Positions 47,911 through 57,910 of a stretch of 64,000 bases of DNA are shown piece after piece. The stretch comes from Amycolatopsis sp. cg9 (GTDB lineage Bacteria > Actinomycetota > Actinomycetes > Mycobacteriales > Pseudonocardiaceae), in the NCBI RefSeq assembly GCF_041346945.1, contig NZ_CP166850.1, positions 9,966,501-10,030,500 of the forward strand, written 5' to 3'. How positions within the stretch are numbered: the first letter of the stretch is position 1; each line of letters opens with the position of its first letter. The notes beneath the pieces are model-generated. The model saw only the letters and a program-made list of their open reading frames with translations, did no database searches and was not told where the DNA came from. A program made the position numbers and the translations under genes.

Positions 47911-49683
47911 GTGAAGACGTCCAGAACGCGGCGCCTCGGCCGCGTACTCGCCGTGCTGGCGCTGCTCGGCGCCGGCACCACAGCCGCCCAGCTGAGCCCG
48001 GCCACGGCGGCCACGCCGGCCCTGCAGTCGATCGTGCCCGTGCCCGTTTCGGTCACCCCGGCCGCCGGGGTCACCTTCCCGCTGGTCTCGACGACGAAGA
48101 TCGTCACCGAGGCCGGGTCCGCCCCCGCCAAGCAGGTGGGCGACTACCTGGCCGGCGTGCTGCGCCCGTCGACCGGCTTCGCGCTGCCGGTGTCCGACGC
48201 CCCGGCGTCCGTGCCGTCGGACAGCATCGCGCTGCTGCTCAGCGGCGCGCCCGCCTCGGTCGGCGCGCAGGGCTACCAGCTCGTGTCGGCGGCGTCGTCG
48301 GTCACCATCCGGGCGACCACCGCCGACGGGCTCTTCGCCGGCGTCCAGACGCTGCGGCAGCTGCTGCCCGGCAGCATCGAAAGCGCTTCGGCGCAGCCGG
48401 GCCCGTGGAGCGTCCCGGGCGCGACGGTCCTGGACTACCCGCGGTTCGGCTACCGCGGCGCGATGCTCGACGTCGCGCGGCACTTCCACCCGGTGTCGAC
48501 GGTCAAGCGCTACCTCGACCAGCTCGCCCAGTACAAGATCAACAACCTGCACCTGCACCTGGCGGACGACCAGGGCTGGCGCATCCAGATCGACAGCTGG
48601 CCGAAGCTGGCGACCTACGGCGGCAGCACCCAGGTCGGCGGCGGCCCGGGCGGCTATTACACGAAGGCGCAGTACACGGAGATCGTGGACTACGCGGCTT
48701 CCCGCCACATCACGATCATCCCGGAGATCGACATGCCGGGCCACGTCAACGCGGCGCTGGCGTCGTACGCGGAGCTGAACTGCAACGGGGTGGCACCGGC
48801 GCTGCGCACGGACACGGCGGTCGGTTACAGCTCGCTGTGCATCTCGAAGGACATCACGTACACGTTCATCGCGGACGTCCTGCGCGAGCTGGCGGCCCTG
48901 ACCCCGGGCCCGTACCTCCACATCGGCGGCGACGAAGCTTCGTCGACCTCGGCCGCCGACTACCTCACGTTCGTGAACAAGGTCCTCCCGCTCGTGGCGG
49001 CGACCGGCAAGCAGGTGGTGGGCTGGCACGACATCGCGAAGGCGACCCTGCCCGCCTCGGCCACCCCGCAGTTCTGGGGCACGACGACGTCGGACTCGGG
49101 CGTCTCGGCGGCGGCGTCCCGCGGCAGCAAGGTGATCCTGTCGCCGGCGAACAAGGCGTACCTGGACATGAAGTACAACAGCTCGACGCCCATCGGCCTG
49201 TCGTGGGCGGGCTACATCGAGGTCCAGGACGCGTACGGCTGGAACCCGGGCGCGTACCTCTCGGGCGTGGCGGAGTCCGCGGTCCGCGGCGTCGAATCCC
49301 CGCTGTGGGCGGAAACGGTGACCAAGCCGGCCGACATCGACTACCTGGCGTTCCCCCGCCTCGCCGCCCACGCGGAACTGGGCTGGTCGCCCTGGTCGAC
49401 CCACGACTGGACGACGTTCCGCACCCGCCTCGGCGCCCAGGCCCCCCGCTGGGTGGCGCAGGGGATCAACTTCTACCGGTCCACCCAGGTCGCGTGGGAC
49501 ACCGGCGGCACGACGAACCCGGGCACGTGCACGGATGCGGCGTGGAGCGCTTCGCAGGTCTACACGGGAGGGAACGTGGTGTCCCACAACGGCCACAAGT
49601 GGACGGCGAAGTGGTGGACGCAGGGCGAGGAGCCGGGCACGACGGGCCAGTGGGGAGTGTGGACCGACAACGGCGCCTGCTGA
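47911..49683 (+). CDS. Secreted beta-N-acetylhexosaminidase (GH20) with chitin-binding module
   Basis: The protein has 590 residues from GTG 47911, with AGGAGG upstream. A signal peptide (about residues 1-36, ending ATAATP) is followed by a GH20b N-domain and the GH20 barrel. Its hallmark HLHLADDQGWRIQID precedes the catalytic pair Asp341-Glu342 in HIGGDEAS. A linker and a CBM5/12 module (ASQVYTGGNVVSHNGHKWTAK, WWTQGEEPG) close the protein. It releases GlcNAc from chitobiose or chitin ends outside the cell. The dre site upstream ties it to GlcNAc control, and a hairpin follows the stop. Confidence 0.95.
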   Translation: MKTSRTRRLGRVLAVLALLGAGTTAAQLSPATAATPALQSIVPVPVSVTPAAGVTFPLVSTTKIVTEAGSAPAKQVGDYLAGVLRPSTGFALPVSDAPASVPSDSIALLLSGAPASVGAQGYQLVSAASSVTIRATTADGLFAGVQTLRQLLPGSIESASAQPGPWSVPGATVLDYPRFGYRGAMLDVARHFHPVSTVKRYLDQLAQYKINNLHLHLADDQGWRIQIDSWPKLATYGGSTQVGGGPGGYYTKAQYTEIVDYAASRHITIIPEIDMPGHVNAALASYAELNCNGVAPALRTDTAVGYSSLCISKDITYTFIADVLRELAALTPGPYLHIGGDEASSTSAADYLTFVNKVLPLVAATGKQVVGWHDIAKATLPASATPQFWGTTTSDSGVSAAASRGSKVILSPANKAYLDMKYNSSTPIGLSWAGYIEVQDAYGWNPGAYLSGVAESAVRGVESPLWAETVTKPADIDYLAFPRLAAHAELGWSPWSTHDWTTFRTRLGAQAPRWVAQGINFYRSTQVAWDTGGTTNPGTCTDAAWSASQVYTGGNVVSHNGHKWTAKWWTQGEEPGTTGQWGVWTDNGAC

Positions 49684-49699
49684 GACGAGGGCCGTCGAC

Positions 49700-49732
49700 G
49701 CGGTGTTCCGCTCGGTGAAAGCGGAACACCGC
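49700..49732. terminator. Hairpin terminator after the hexosaminidase gene
   Basis: GCGGTGTTCCGCT (49700-49712) pairs perfectly with AGCGGAACACCGC (49720-49732) over a 7-base loop, 17 bases after the stop. Confidence 0.8.
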
Positions 49733-49758
49733 GCCCGCCCCGCGGGTTAGGTTGGGGC

Positions 49759-50205
49759 ATGAGCGCTGATCTGGAGCAGGTTCGGACGCTGTCACTGCAG
49801 GAACACGGTCTCGCCACCGTCGCCACCACGCGGGGCGACGGGACCGTGCACTCCTCCGTCGTCAACGCCGGCGTCTTCGACGACCCGGTGACCGGGGCAC
49901 CCGGGATCGCTTACGTCGCCGTCGGGAAGGCGCACAAGCTCGCACTGCTGCGGCGGGCCGGGCACGCCACCGTGACCTTCCGGCGGGGGTGGAACTGGCT
50001 CTCCGTCACCGGCGCCACCCACCTCGTCGGGCCGGACGACCCCGATCCCGCGTTCGACCCGGCGGGGCTGCCCCAGCTGCTGCGTGACGTCTTCATCGCC
50101 GCGACCGGGACGCACGACGACTGGGCCGAGTACGACCGCGTGATGGCCGAAGAGCGGCGGGTTGCGGTGTTCATCCGGGCGGACCGGATAATCGGCAATT
50201 CCTGA
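49759..50205 (+). CDS. PPOX-class F420/FMN-dependent enzyme
   Basis: The protein has 148 residues with the split-barrel flavin-binding fold: GLATVATTRGDGTVHSSVVNAGVF at the N-terminus, IAYVAVGKAHKLALLRRAGHATVTF in the middle and RRVAVFIRADRI near the end. Such proteins bind F420 or FMN and reduce or oxidise small molecules in the cytosol. The ATG has TAGGTT five bases upstream and no clear ribosome site, suggesting a leaderless mRNA. The substrate is unknown. Confidence 0.88.
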   Translation: MSADLEQVRTLSLQEHGLATVATTRGDGTVHSSVVNAGVFDDPVTGAPGIAYVAVGKAHKLALLRRAGHATVTFRRGWNWLSVTGATHLVGPDDPDPAFDPAGLPQLLRDVFIAATGTHDDWAEYDRVMAEERRVAVFIRADRIIGNS

Positions 50206-50230
50206 TCCTGCCGCCTCCGGGAGTCGTTCG

Positions 50231-50812
50231 TTGTCCGAGTCACCGCCTCGCGTCACCACGCCGGTCAAGGTCCTGCTCGGCGTGCTGTTCGCCGCCGACG
50301 CCGGGTTCGGCGTGGTCCTCGCCCTCGGGCTGGTGCGCGGCCAGTCCCCGTGGCTGATCGGCGGCGCCTACGCGGCGACCGTGCTCGTCGCCGTGCTGGC
50401 CTACCGCGCGTCCCGCGCCCGCGAGCTCAAGCGCGGGTTCGCGAGCCTCCAGGACCTCACCGTCGGCGAAGAAGGCCTCCGCCTGCCCGCGGGCACGCTC
50501 AGCACGCGCGTGATCCCGTGGACGCAGATCGCCGACATCACGCCCCGCCGTTCGGCCCGCTTCGGCGACGGCTTCGTGCGCGACGCCCTCTGGGTCGACC
50601 TGGTCACCGGCGGCGGTGTCGAGAGCTCGGTGCAGCGCTACGCGCCCCGCGGCCGGCTCGCACCCGCACCGCCGGGCCGGCGGCAGTTCGAGCAGACCGC
50701 GATCCTCGACCCGGCCCTGTTCGACGCCGTGGTCGAGCGGCTCCGGAAGGAACTGCGGCACCGGCAGCTGCACGCCCAGCTCCGCGGCTCACCCCGCATC
50801 CGCCACCACTGA
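50231..50812 (+). CDS. PH-domain membrane protein
   Basis: The protein has 193 residues from TTG 50231, 25 bases after the preceding stop. Two membrane helices (about residues 13-31 and 38-57) are followed by a bacterial PH-like domain: LTVGEEGLRLPAGTLSTRVIPWTQIADITPRR, then ALWVDLVTGGGVES. The C-terminus is basic. This topology is common in small actinobacterial proteins of unknown role. It is probably in a transcript with the PPOX gene. Confidence 0.8.
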   Translation: MSESPPRVTTPVKVLLGVLFAADAGFGVVLALGLVRGQSPWLIGGAYAATVLVAVLAYRASRARELKRGFASLQDLTVGEEGLRLPAGTLSTRVIPWTQIADITPRRSARFGDGFVRDALWVDLVTGGGVESSVQRYAPRGRLAPAPPGRRQFEQTAILDPALFDAVVERLRKELRHRQLHAQLRGSPRIRHH

Positions 50813-50822
50813 CCGGCCCGGC

Positions 50823-51392
50823 TCAGCCGCGCCGCCCCAGCAGCTCCCGGGGCACGATCCGCACCGGGAACGGCAGCTCGACCTCCAGCACCTCGTCACC
50901 CGCCGCCTTGGCCACCTGCTGGTAGTGACCGTCCACGTCCAGCTCGAACACCGTCAGCGCGGGGTCGGCCGGGTCGATCACCCAGTAGCAGCCCGTGCCG
51001 AGCCGTTCGTAGACCGCCTTCTTGAGGTTCAGGTCGTAGATCGCCGTGCTGGGCGACAGCACTTCGACGGCGAGCACGGGCGGCGCCGGGAGGTCCTTCT
51101 CGGTGAAGTCCGCCGCCCGGCCGACCAGGACGTCCGGCTGCAGTTCGATCCGGTCGCCGTGGTGCACCGCGAACGGGGCGCCGAGGACGTCGAACTCGGC
51201 CGGGCACACCGCTTCCAGCACGCCGTAGAGGCGGTAGGCGATCTTCTGGTGCCGCAGCCCGGGTGCCGGGGTCACGAGCAGCGCCCCGTCGATGAGTTCG
51301 TATCTTCGGCCGTCATCCGGCATCCCCTCCAGGTCGCGCACCGTCATGGGGCCCGACCCGGTCGGATACTGGAAGTCCATCATGAGAGTCAT
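50823..51392 (-). CDS. Uma2-family PD-(D/E)XK protein
   Basis: The protein has 189 residues from ATG 51392 with AAAGGAGGG upstream. The Uma2 (DUF820) nuclease-like core shows GRRYELIDGALLVTPAPGLRHQ, Asp87 in LQPDVLVG, Glu110 in AVEVLSPSTA and Lys124/125 in LNLKKAVYE. Uma2 proteins have the restriction-endonuclease fold but no established role; they are found in many copies in some genomes. No partner gene is adjacent. It lies downstream of lepA on the same strand, after a strong inverted repeat. Confidence 0.88.
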   Translation of the reverse strand: MTLMMDFQYPTGSGPMTVRDLEGMPDDGRRYELIDGALLVTPAPGLRHQKIAYRLYGVLEAVCPAEFDVLGAPFAVHHGDRIELQPDVLVGRAADFTEKDLPAPPVLAVEVLSPSTAIYDLNLKKAVYERLGTGCYWVIDPADPALTVFELDVDGHYQQVAKAAGDEVLEVELPFPVRIVPRELLGRRG

Positions 51393-51462
51393 CGTGCCCT
51401 CCTTTCGCTCTTCGCACCAGAGCACCAGAGAGCACCGACAGAAACCGCATCGAACACGGGTT

Positions 51463-51502
51463 CGGCGTCGTTATTCACGCGTAAGAGTGAATAACGACGC
51501 CG
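51463..51502. terminator. 16-base-pair AT-containing hairpin after lepA
   Basis: CGGCGTCGTTATTCAC (51463-51478) and GTGAATAACGACGCCG (51487-51502) are perfect complements around an 8-base loop. It lies between the lepA stop (51523) and the Uma2 start (51392), so it can end lepA transcripts. The TTATTCAC core is AT-rich compared with other hairpins here. Confidence 0.8.
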
Positions 51503-51522
51503 GTGTCACTTCGAGGCGACAC

Positions 51523-53364
<1,842 letters not shown>

Positions 53365-53479
53365 TCGAATGAGTCCTCGGAAAGTCGGGGATGGCCACCT
53401 CTATGTTCCCATGGCCCTCCGGGTGCGGGTGGGGGTCATCCCCGATGCGGGGTTTCGCGATCCGTGGTGCCCTCGAAGT

Positions 53480-54100
53480 ATGAGCACTCCGCACCAGCCG
53501 GCACCCCCTCCCCAGCCGGAGACCAGCGGCTTTTCCCGCGTTCTCGACCGTGCGTTCGGTCACCCCTCCGGCCCCATCGGCCGCCTCGGCGGCTGGGTGA
53601 TGGCACGGGGCAACGCCGCCACCGAACACCGCGTCGTCGACCTGGCGAAGATCGAGCCGGACGAGACCGCCCTGGTCGTCGGGCCGGGCCCCGGCGTCGG
53701 CCTGGCCGCCACCGCCCGCCTGGCCGGTCGCACCATCGGCGTCGACCCGTCCCCCGAGATGCTCGCGTTGTGCCACGAGCGCTGCGGCGACGGCGCCGAA
53801 CTGCGCGAAGGCTCGGCCGCGCACACCGGCGAGCCCGACGAGTCGGTGGACGTCGTCCTGACCGTCAACAACGTCATGCTCTGGGACGACCGCGCGGCGG
53901 GCTTCGCCGAGCTGTACCGGGTGCTGCGCCCGGGCGGGCGGCTGCTGCTGTCCGCGCACGAGAAGTGGCTGCCGGTGAGCAGGCACGTGCTGGCCGACGA
54001 AGCCGCGGCCGCGGGCTTCGCCGACCTGCAGACGTGGACGTGGGAGCCGCCGGGCTTCGCCGCGCTGGCCGCGCAGCTGCGGGCCGTCAAGCCCGCTTAG
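53480..54100 (+). CDS. Class I SAM-dependent methyltransferase
   Basis: The protein has 206 residues. The SAM-binding segment is ALVVGPGPGVGLAATARLAGRTIGVDPSPEML (near residues 70-100), followed by the acidic GSAAHTGEPDESVDVVLTVNNVMLWDD and the LYRVLRPGGRLLLSAHE strand of the UbiE/COQ5-like group. The N-terminus (PHQPAPPPQPETS) is a disordered Pro-rich stretch. The substrate is unknown. Its stop codon lies within the first, decayed unit of the 49-bp tandem array that fills the gap to the next gene. Confidence 0.87.
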   Translation: MSTPHQPAPPPQPETSGFSRVLDRAFGHPSGPIGRLGGWVMARGNAATEHRVVDLAKIEPDETALVVGPGPGVGLAATARLAGRTIGVDPSPEMLALCHERCGDGAELREGSAAHTGEPDESVDVVLTVNNVMLWDDRAAGFAELYRVLRPGGRLLLSAHEKWLPVSRHVLADEAAAAGFADLQTWTWEPPGFAALAAQLRAVKPA

Positions 54101-54740
54101 CGGGTGTCGTGGGGATTGGCCGCGCGGGCTGCGGGGCCTCAGCCCCACTTGGCGGGTTCCGCCCGGACTCGCCCGCAGCCGCAGGTCGTCAGCCCGCCTG
54201 GCGAGTTCCACCCGGTCTCGCCCGCAGCCGCAGGCCGTCAGCCCGCCTGGCGAGTTCCACCCGGTCTCGCCCGCAGCCGCAGGCCGTCAGCCCGCCTGGC
54301 GAGTTCCACCCGGTCTCGCCCGCAGCCGCAGGCCGTCAGCCCGCCTGGCGAGTTCCACCCGGTCTCGCCCGCAGCCGCAGGCCGTCAGCCCGCCTGGCGA
54401 GTTCCACCCGGTCTCGCCCGCAGCCGCAGGCCGTCAGCCCGCCTGGCGAGTTCCACCCGGTCTCGCCCGCAGCCGCAGGCCGTCAGCCCGCCTGGCGAGT
54501 TCCACCCGGTCTCGCCCGCAGCCGCAGGCCGTCAGCCCGCCTGGCAGGCGCCCGGCCGGACTCACCGCCCAGCTGCGGGTCGCCAGACCGCCCGGCCGGT
54601 GTCCGTCCGGACTCACCGCGCAGCCGCCAGGCCACCGAGCGGCCGTCCATCCGGATTCGCCGCCCAGCTGCGGACGGCAGCCCCGCCGAGCCGCCGTCCA
54701 GCCCGAACTTCGCGCGGCCGGACCGCCTAGCGGGTGTCCG
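54091..54740. repeat. 49-bp tandem array: seven identical units with decaying flanks
   Basis: From 54193 to 54535 a 49-bp unit beginning CCCGCCTGGCGAGTTCCACC occurs seven times without a mismatch. One or two degenerate units lie before it (54091-54192) and about four after (54536-54740). Each unit can form GGCGAG-N11-CTCGCC. The outermost units include the end of the methyltransferase gene and the stop codon of the VOC gene, both reading TAGCGGGTGTC. There are no spacers, so this is not CRISPR. Confidence 0.93.
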
Positions 54741-55101
54741 TCCGGATCGGGTGGCCCTCGGGCACCTCGACCAGGACGATGCGCGTGCCGTCCGGGTCGG
54801 CGATCCAGGCCTCGTCGAGGCCCCAGGGCTCGCGCTGGGCGTCCCGCACCGGCTCGAGGCCCCTCGCCTTCAGGTCGGCCAGCGTCCCGGCGAGGTCCCG
54901 GACCTGCAGCCAGAGCACCAGGTCGGGCGACGAGCCCGCTTCGCCCGTGCCGGAGACCTCCAGGGAGCCGTGCCCGAGGAAGAACACGGTGCCGCCGGGG
55001 AACTCGCGCTCCACGGCCAGGCCGAGGGTGTCGCGGTAGAACGCGGTGGTCGCCGCGGTGTCGCGCGGGCGGATGATCAGCCTGCTCTTCAGGACTTCCA
55101 T
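54727..55101 (-). CDS. VOC-family (glyoxalase-like) protein
   Basis: The protein has 124 residues of the vicinal-oxygen-chelate fold: LKSRLIIRPRDTAATTAFYRDTLGLAVEREFPGGTVFFLG and DEAWIADPDGTRIVLVEVPEGHPI. The glutamate in the last strand may bind metal. The substrate is unknown. The last codons (IRTDTR and stop) are encoded by sequence that belongs to the end of the 49-bp tandem array, so its C-terminus may have been reshaped by array growth. It lies 23 bases after the EamA exporter gene on the same strand. Confidence 0.87.
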   Translation of the reverse strand: MEVLKSRLIIRPRDTAATTAFYRDTLGLAVEREFPGGTVFFLGHGSLEVSGTGEAGSSPDLVLWLQVRDLAGTLADLKARGLEPVRDAQREPWGLDEAWIADPDGTRIVLVEVPEGHPIRTDTR

Positions 55102-55124
55102 CGCACCATCCCTACCGGACGGGT

Positions 55125-55988
55125 TCAGGCGGCCGCAATCGCGGCGATGCCGGACAGCACGATCACCGAGCCGGCGAGTCGCCGCACCGCGTCGCTCTCG
55201 CCCAGCACCAGCCACGCGGCGAGGCCGCCGAGCACGATGCTCAGCTCCCGGGCCGGTGCGACCAGGCTCACCGGCGCCATCGTGAGGGCGAACAGGACGA
55301 GGATGTAGGCGACCGGCGACAGCAGCCCGACGACGAACACCTCGCGGCGCTGCTCGCGCCAGATCCGGGCGACCGCGCCGCGGTCGGCCAGCGCGCCGGG
55401 CACGAGCAGCACGCTCTGCAGGATCGAGCCGAGCCCGAAGTAGACGACCGGCGGCACGCCGAGGCCGGTCACCGAGTGCGCGTCCCAGAGCGTGTAGCCG
55501 GCGATGACGGCGCCGGTCAGCAGGCCGTAGACGATCCCCGCCCGGCGGCCGCGGGGCTCGCCGTCCGTGCGGCCGGTGCTGATCACCAGCACCCCGGCGA
55601 TCACCAGGAACGCGCCGAGCAGGCCGAGCCGGCCGGGCCGTTCGCCGAGCACGAGGACGGCGGCCAGCACCGACAGCAGCGGCCCGGTGCCCCGCGCCAC
55701 GGGGTAGACGACGGAGAGGTCGCCGACGCGGTACCCGCGTTGCAGGACGATGCCGTAGGCGATGTGCAGCACGGCCGTGACGACCCCGGCCAGCAGCCAG
55801 CTCCACTGTGGACGGTCGGCCTCGACGACGAGCTGCACGACGGTGACCGGCAGCAGCACGACCGCGCCCACGGTGTAGTAGAGCCAGACGAACTGCGTGC
55901 CCCCGGCGGAGATCCGCTTGGCGGCGAGGTTCCACGCGGCGTGCACGACGGCGGCGACGAGGACGAGGGACAAGGCGGTGGCGTTCAC
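55125..55988 (-). CDS. EamA/DMT-family transporter
   Basis: The protein has 287 residues and about ten membrane helices arranged as two EamA halves. HAAWNLAAKRIS near the N-terminus, SVVYPVARGTGPLLSVLAAVLVLGERP (residues about 93-120) and LVAPARELSIVLGGLAAWLVLGE (near 250) are typical of each half. It is a drug/metabolite exporter of unknown cargo. The GTG start at 55988 is followed downstream by the VOC gene. A perfect 22-base palindrome lies 13 bases before the start codon. Confidence 0.88.
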   Translation of the reverse strand: MNATALSLVLVAAVVHAAWNLAAKRISAGGTQFVWLYYTVGAVVLLPVTVVQLVVEADRPQWSWLLAGVVTAVLHIAYGIVLQRGYRVGDLSVVYPVARGTGPLLSVLAAVLVLGERPGRLGLLGAFLVIAGVLVISTGRTDGEPRGRRAGIVYGLLTGAVIAGYTLWDAHSVTGLGVPPVVYFGLGSILQSVLLVPGALADRGAVARIWREQRREVFVVGLLSPVAYILVLFALTMAPVSLVAPARELSIVLGGLAAWLVLGESDAVRRLAGSVIVLSGIAAIAAA

Positions 55989-56000
55989 GGGACCCCTTCG

Positions 56001-56022
56001 GGTTTTCGCGCGCGCGAAAACC
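56001..56022. promoter_or_regulatory. Perfect 22-base palindrome before the EamA gene
   Basis: GGTTTTCGCGC (56001-56011) is followed with no spacer by its exact complement (56012-56022), giving a centre of alternating CG. It lies 13 bases upstream of the EamA start. It can be an operator or a leader hairpin; the A/T arms set it apart from its surroundings. The rest of the gap up to 56300 shows no gene. Confidence 0.65.
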
Positions 56023-56316
56023 GGGTCCTCCAGGCTTTTGCCCCGTCAGATGAACGACCGGCCGTCCGGGCCCGCCGATGGTGCCGCTCGGACCAGGCCC
56101 GCCGGTCCTGGTTGTGTCGAGCTGGCTGCGCGGACCGGCGACGGAACCCTAGGCACTGCCGTCACCCACCGTACTCCCGGCTCCGGACGCCCGCGGCCCG
56201 GCTGTTAAAGTGGTCGCTCGCTGCCCGTGCGGCATTCCGTCATGGAGGAAACCCGCTTTCCGCGGGGCCACTTCAGCGCGGCGGCGATCTCACCGAGTGA
56301 AAGCAGGAGTTGCCTC

Positions 56317-56577
56317 ATGGCCAACATCAAGTCGCAGATCAAGCGCATCACCACGAACGAGAAGGCGCGTCAGCGCAACCAGGCGATCCGGTCCTCGGTG
56401 AAGACCGCGATCCGCAAGGTCCGCGAAGCCGCCGAGGCCGGCGACAAGGCCAAGGCCACCGAGCTGCAGCGCGACGCCGCCCAGAAGCTGGACAAGGCCG
56501 TCTCGAAGGGCGTCATCCACGCCAACCAGGCCGCCAACAAGAAGTCGGCGCTGGCGAAGCGCGTCAACGCGCTCTGA
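56317..56577 (+). CDS. rpsT: 30S ribosomal protein S20
   Basis: The protein has 86 residues of pure basic helix: [37 protein letters not shown] at the N-terminus and [22 protein letters not shown] at the end, as in all S20 proteins. It binds 16S rRNA early in small-subunit assembly. ATG 56317 has AGGAG; longer frames have no support. The leader from about 56200 contains a short hairpin (CCCGC...GCGGG). It converges with holA across a two-way terminator. Confidence 0.97.
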   Translation: MANIKSQIKRITTNEKARQRNQAIRSSVKTAIRKVREAAEAGDKAKATELQRDAAQKLDKAVSKGVIHANQAANKKSALAKRVNAL

Positions 56578-56594
56578 GCTGGTTGATTTCTGGG

Positions 56595-56622
56595 AAGGCC
56601 CCGGCTCCGGCCGGGGCTTTCT
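56595..56622. terminator. Two-way terminator between rpsT and holA
   Basis: AAGGCCCCGG and CCGGGGCTTT flank a short loop (56595-56620), with A-runs on one side and T-runs on the other. It therefore works for both convergent genes. Confidence 0.88.
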
Positions 56623-56634
56623 CCGTGTCCGGGG

Positions 56635-57615
56635 TCAGCGGTCGCCCTTGGCCGCCGCGACCTCGAGGACCGCTCGTTCCAGCGCGTAGCCCGGGTCCGC
56701 CGCCACGCCCTTGACCTCGGCGTTCAGCCGCGCGACCACCCGCATTGCCGTGGCCAGGCCGTCCTGGTTCCACCCGCGGGACTGGCCCTGCGCCTTCCGG
56801 ATCTTCCACGGCGGCATGCCCAGCTCGCCCGCCATCTGGTTCGGGTTCCCGCGACCGGCGCCCGAGACGCGCGCGATCGTGCGGACCGCGTCGGCCAGCG
56901 CGTCGGCCACCAGGACGTGCGGGACCCCCAGCTGCATCGCCCAGCGCAGCGACTCCAGCGCCGCCGAACGGTCGCCGCTGACCGCCTTCTCCGCGACCGC
57001 GAACCCGGTCACGTCGGCACGGCCGCGGTGGTACCGGTGGACCGCGTCGGTGTCGATCGTCCCACCCGTGTCGGCCACCAGCTGATTGGCCGCCGACGAG
57101 AGTTCGCGCAGGTCGGAGCCCACGGCGTCGATCAGCGCGGCGACCCCGGCCGGGTCGATCTTGCCGCCCGCCCGGCGCACCTCGTGCCGCACGAACTGCT
57201 CGCGCTCGGCCGGCTTCGTCAGCTTCGGGCATTCGGTGATCTCGGCCCCGGCCTTCTTCAGCGACGCCGGGAGCGACTTGCCCGCCTTGCTGCGGCCGCC
57301 GCCGGTGTGGACGACGACGAGCACGACGCCGTCCGCCGGGTCCTTCAGGTAGGACGCCACGGCGTCGGCCAGCTCCTGCGAGATGTCCTGAGCCGATTCG
57401 AGGACGATCACGCGGCCTTCGCTGAAAAGCGACGGGCTCACCAGTTCGGCCAGCTCGGGCGCTGTGAGATCGGACACCCGAGCCCGCGTCAGCTCGGCGG
57501 TGGGGTCCAGCGCGCGGGCGGCGGCCAGCGTGTCGCGGACGGCCCGCTCGATCAGCAGTTCTTCTTCACCCAGGACCAGGTGCAGCGGGGCCGGGGCGGT
57601 GGCTTGCGCGGTCAC
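56635..57615 (-). CDS. holA: DNA polymerase III subunit delta
   Basis: The protein has 326 residues. It is the clamp-loader delta subunit: LHLVLGEEELLIERAVRDTL at the N-terminus, a degenerate AAA+ core, then DLRELSSAANQLVADTGGTIDTDAV and the helical C-domain PPWKIRKAQGQSRGWNQDGL. It opens the sliding clamp together with gamma/tau and delta-prime. GTG 57615 is the start. In relatives holA follows comEC directly; here thrC lies between them. Confidence 0.95.
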   Translation of the reverse strand: MTAQATAPAPLHLVLGEEELLIERAVRDTLAAARALDPTAELTRARVSDLTAPELAELVSPSLFSEGRVIVLESAQDISQELADAVASYLKDPADGVVLVVVHTGGGRSKAGKSLPASLKKAGAEITECPKLTKPAEREQFVRHEVRRAGGKIDPAGVAALIDAVGSDLRELSSAANQLVADTGGTIDTDAVHRYHRGRADVTGFAVAEKAVSGDRSAALESLRWAMQLGVPHVLVADALADAVRTIARVSGAGRGNPNQMAGELGMPPWKIRKAQGQSRGWNQDGLATAMRVVARLNAEVKGVAADPGYALERAVLEVAAAKGDR

Positions 57616-57765
57616 CCCCGAATCCTCTCACCCGCGCCGCGGTGCGCCCGCTCCGGTGATGTCGGGCGGCCACCGTGGCACGGTCGGAGCACGATGTCGT
57701 ACGGTGTAGCCGAGGCAGCCCGCCCCGGGAACACCCGGTGTGCGCGCACCGACAACCGAATACCG

Positions 57766-57895
57766 CTCATCCAGAGGGGCAGAGGGAACGGCCCGACGAA
57801 GCCCCGGCAACCGGCGTACAGCCCGTCATCCCGCGATCGCGGGGTAGCTGACGACCACGGTGCCAATTCCGGCCCGCTTCGGCGGGGCAGATGAG
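57766..57895 (+). ncRNA. SAM-I (S-box) riboswitch upstream of thrC
   Basis: The aptamer closes with P1 CTCATC (57766-57771) against GATGAG (57890-57895). Conserved S-box pieces occur in order: GAGGGA, GGCCC, CCCGGCAACC and GGTGCCAATTCC. No terminator can form in the 15 bases between P1 and the thrC ATG. The ribosome site GAGGAAAGGA begins within the 3' strand of P1, so S-adenosylmethionine binding would block translation. Confidence 0.88.
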
Positions 57896-57910
57896 GAAAG
57901 GAACCTCGCG

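Noticed and set aside
54193..54535. CRISPR array
   Set aside because: The 49-bp units abut without any unique spacer and no cas gene is present, so it is a simple tandem repeat.
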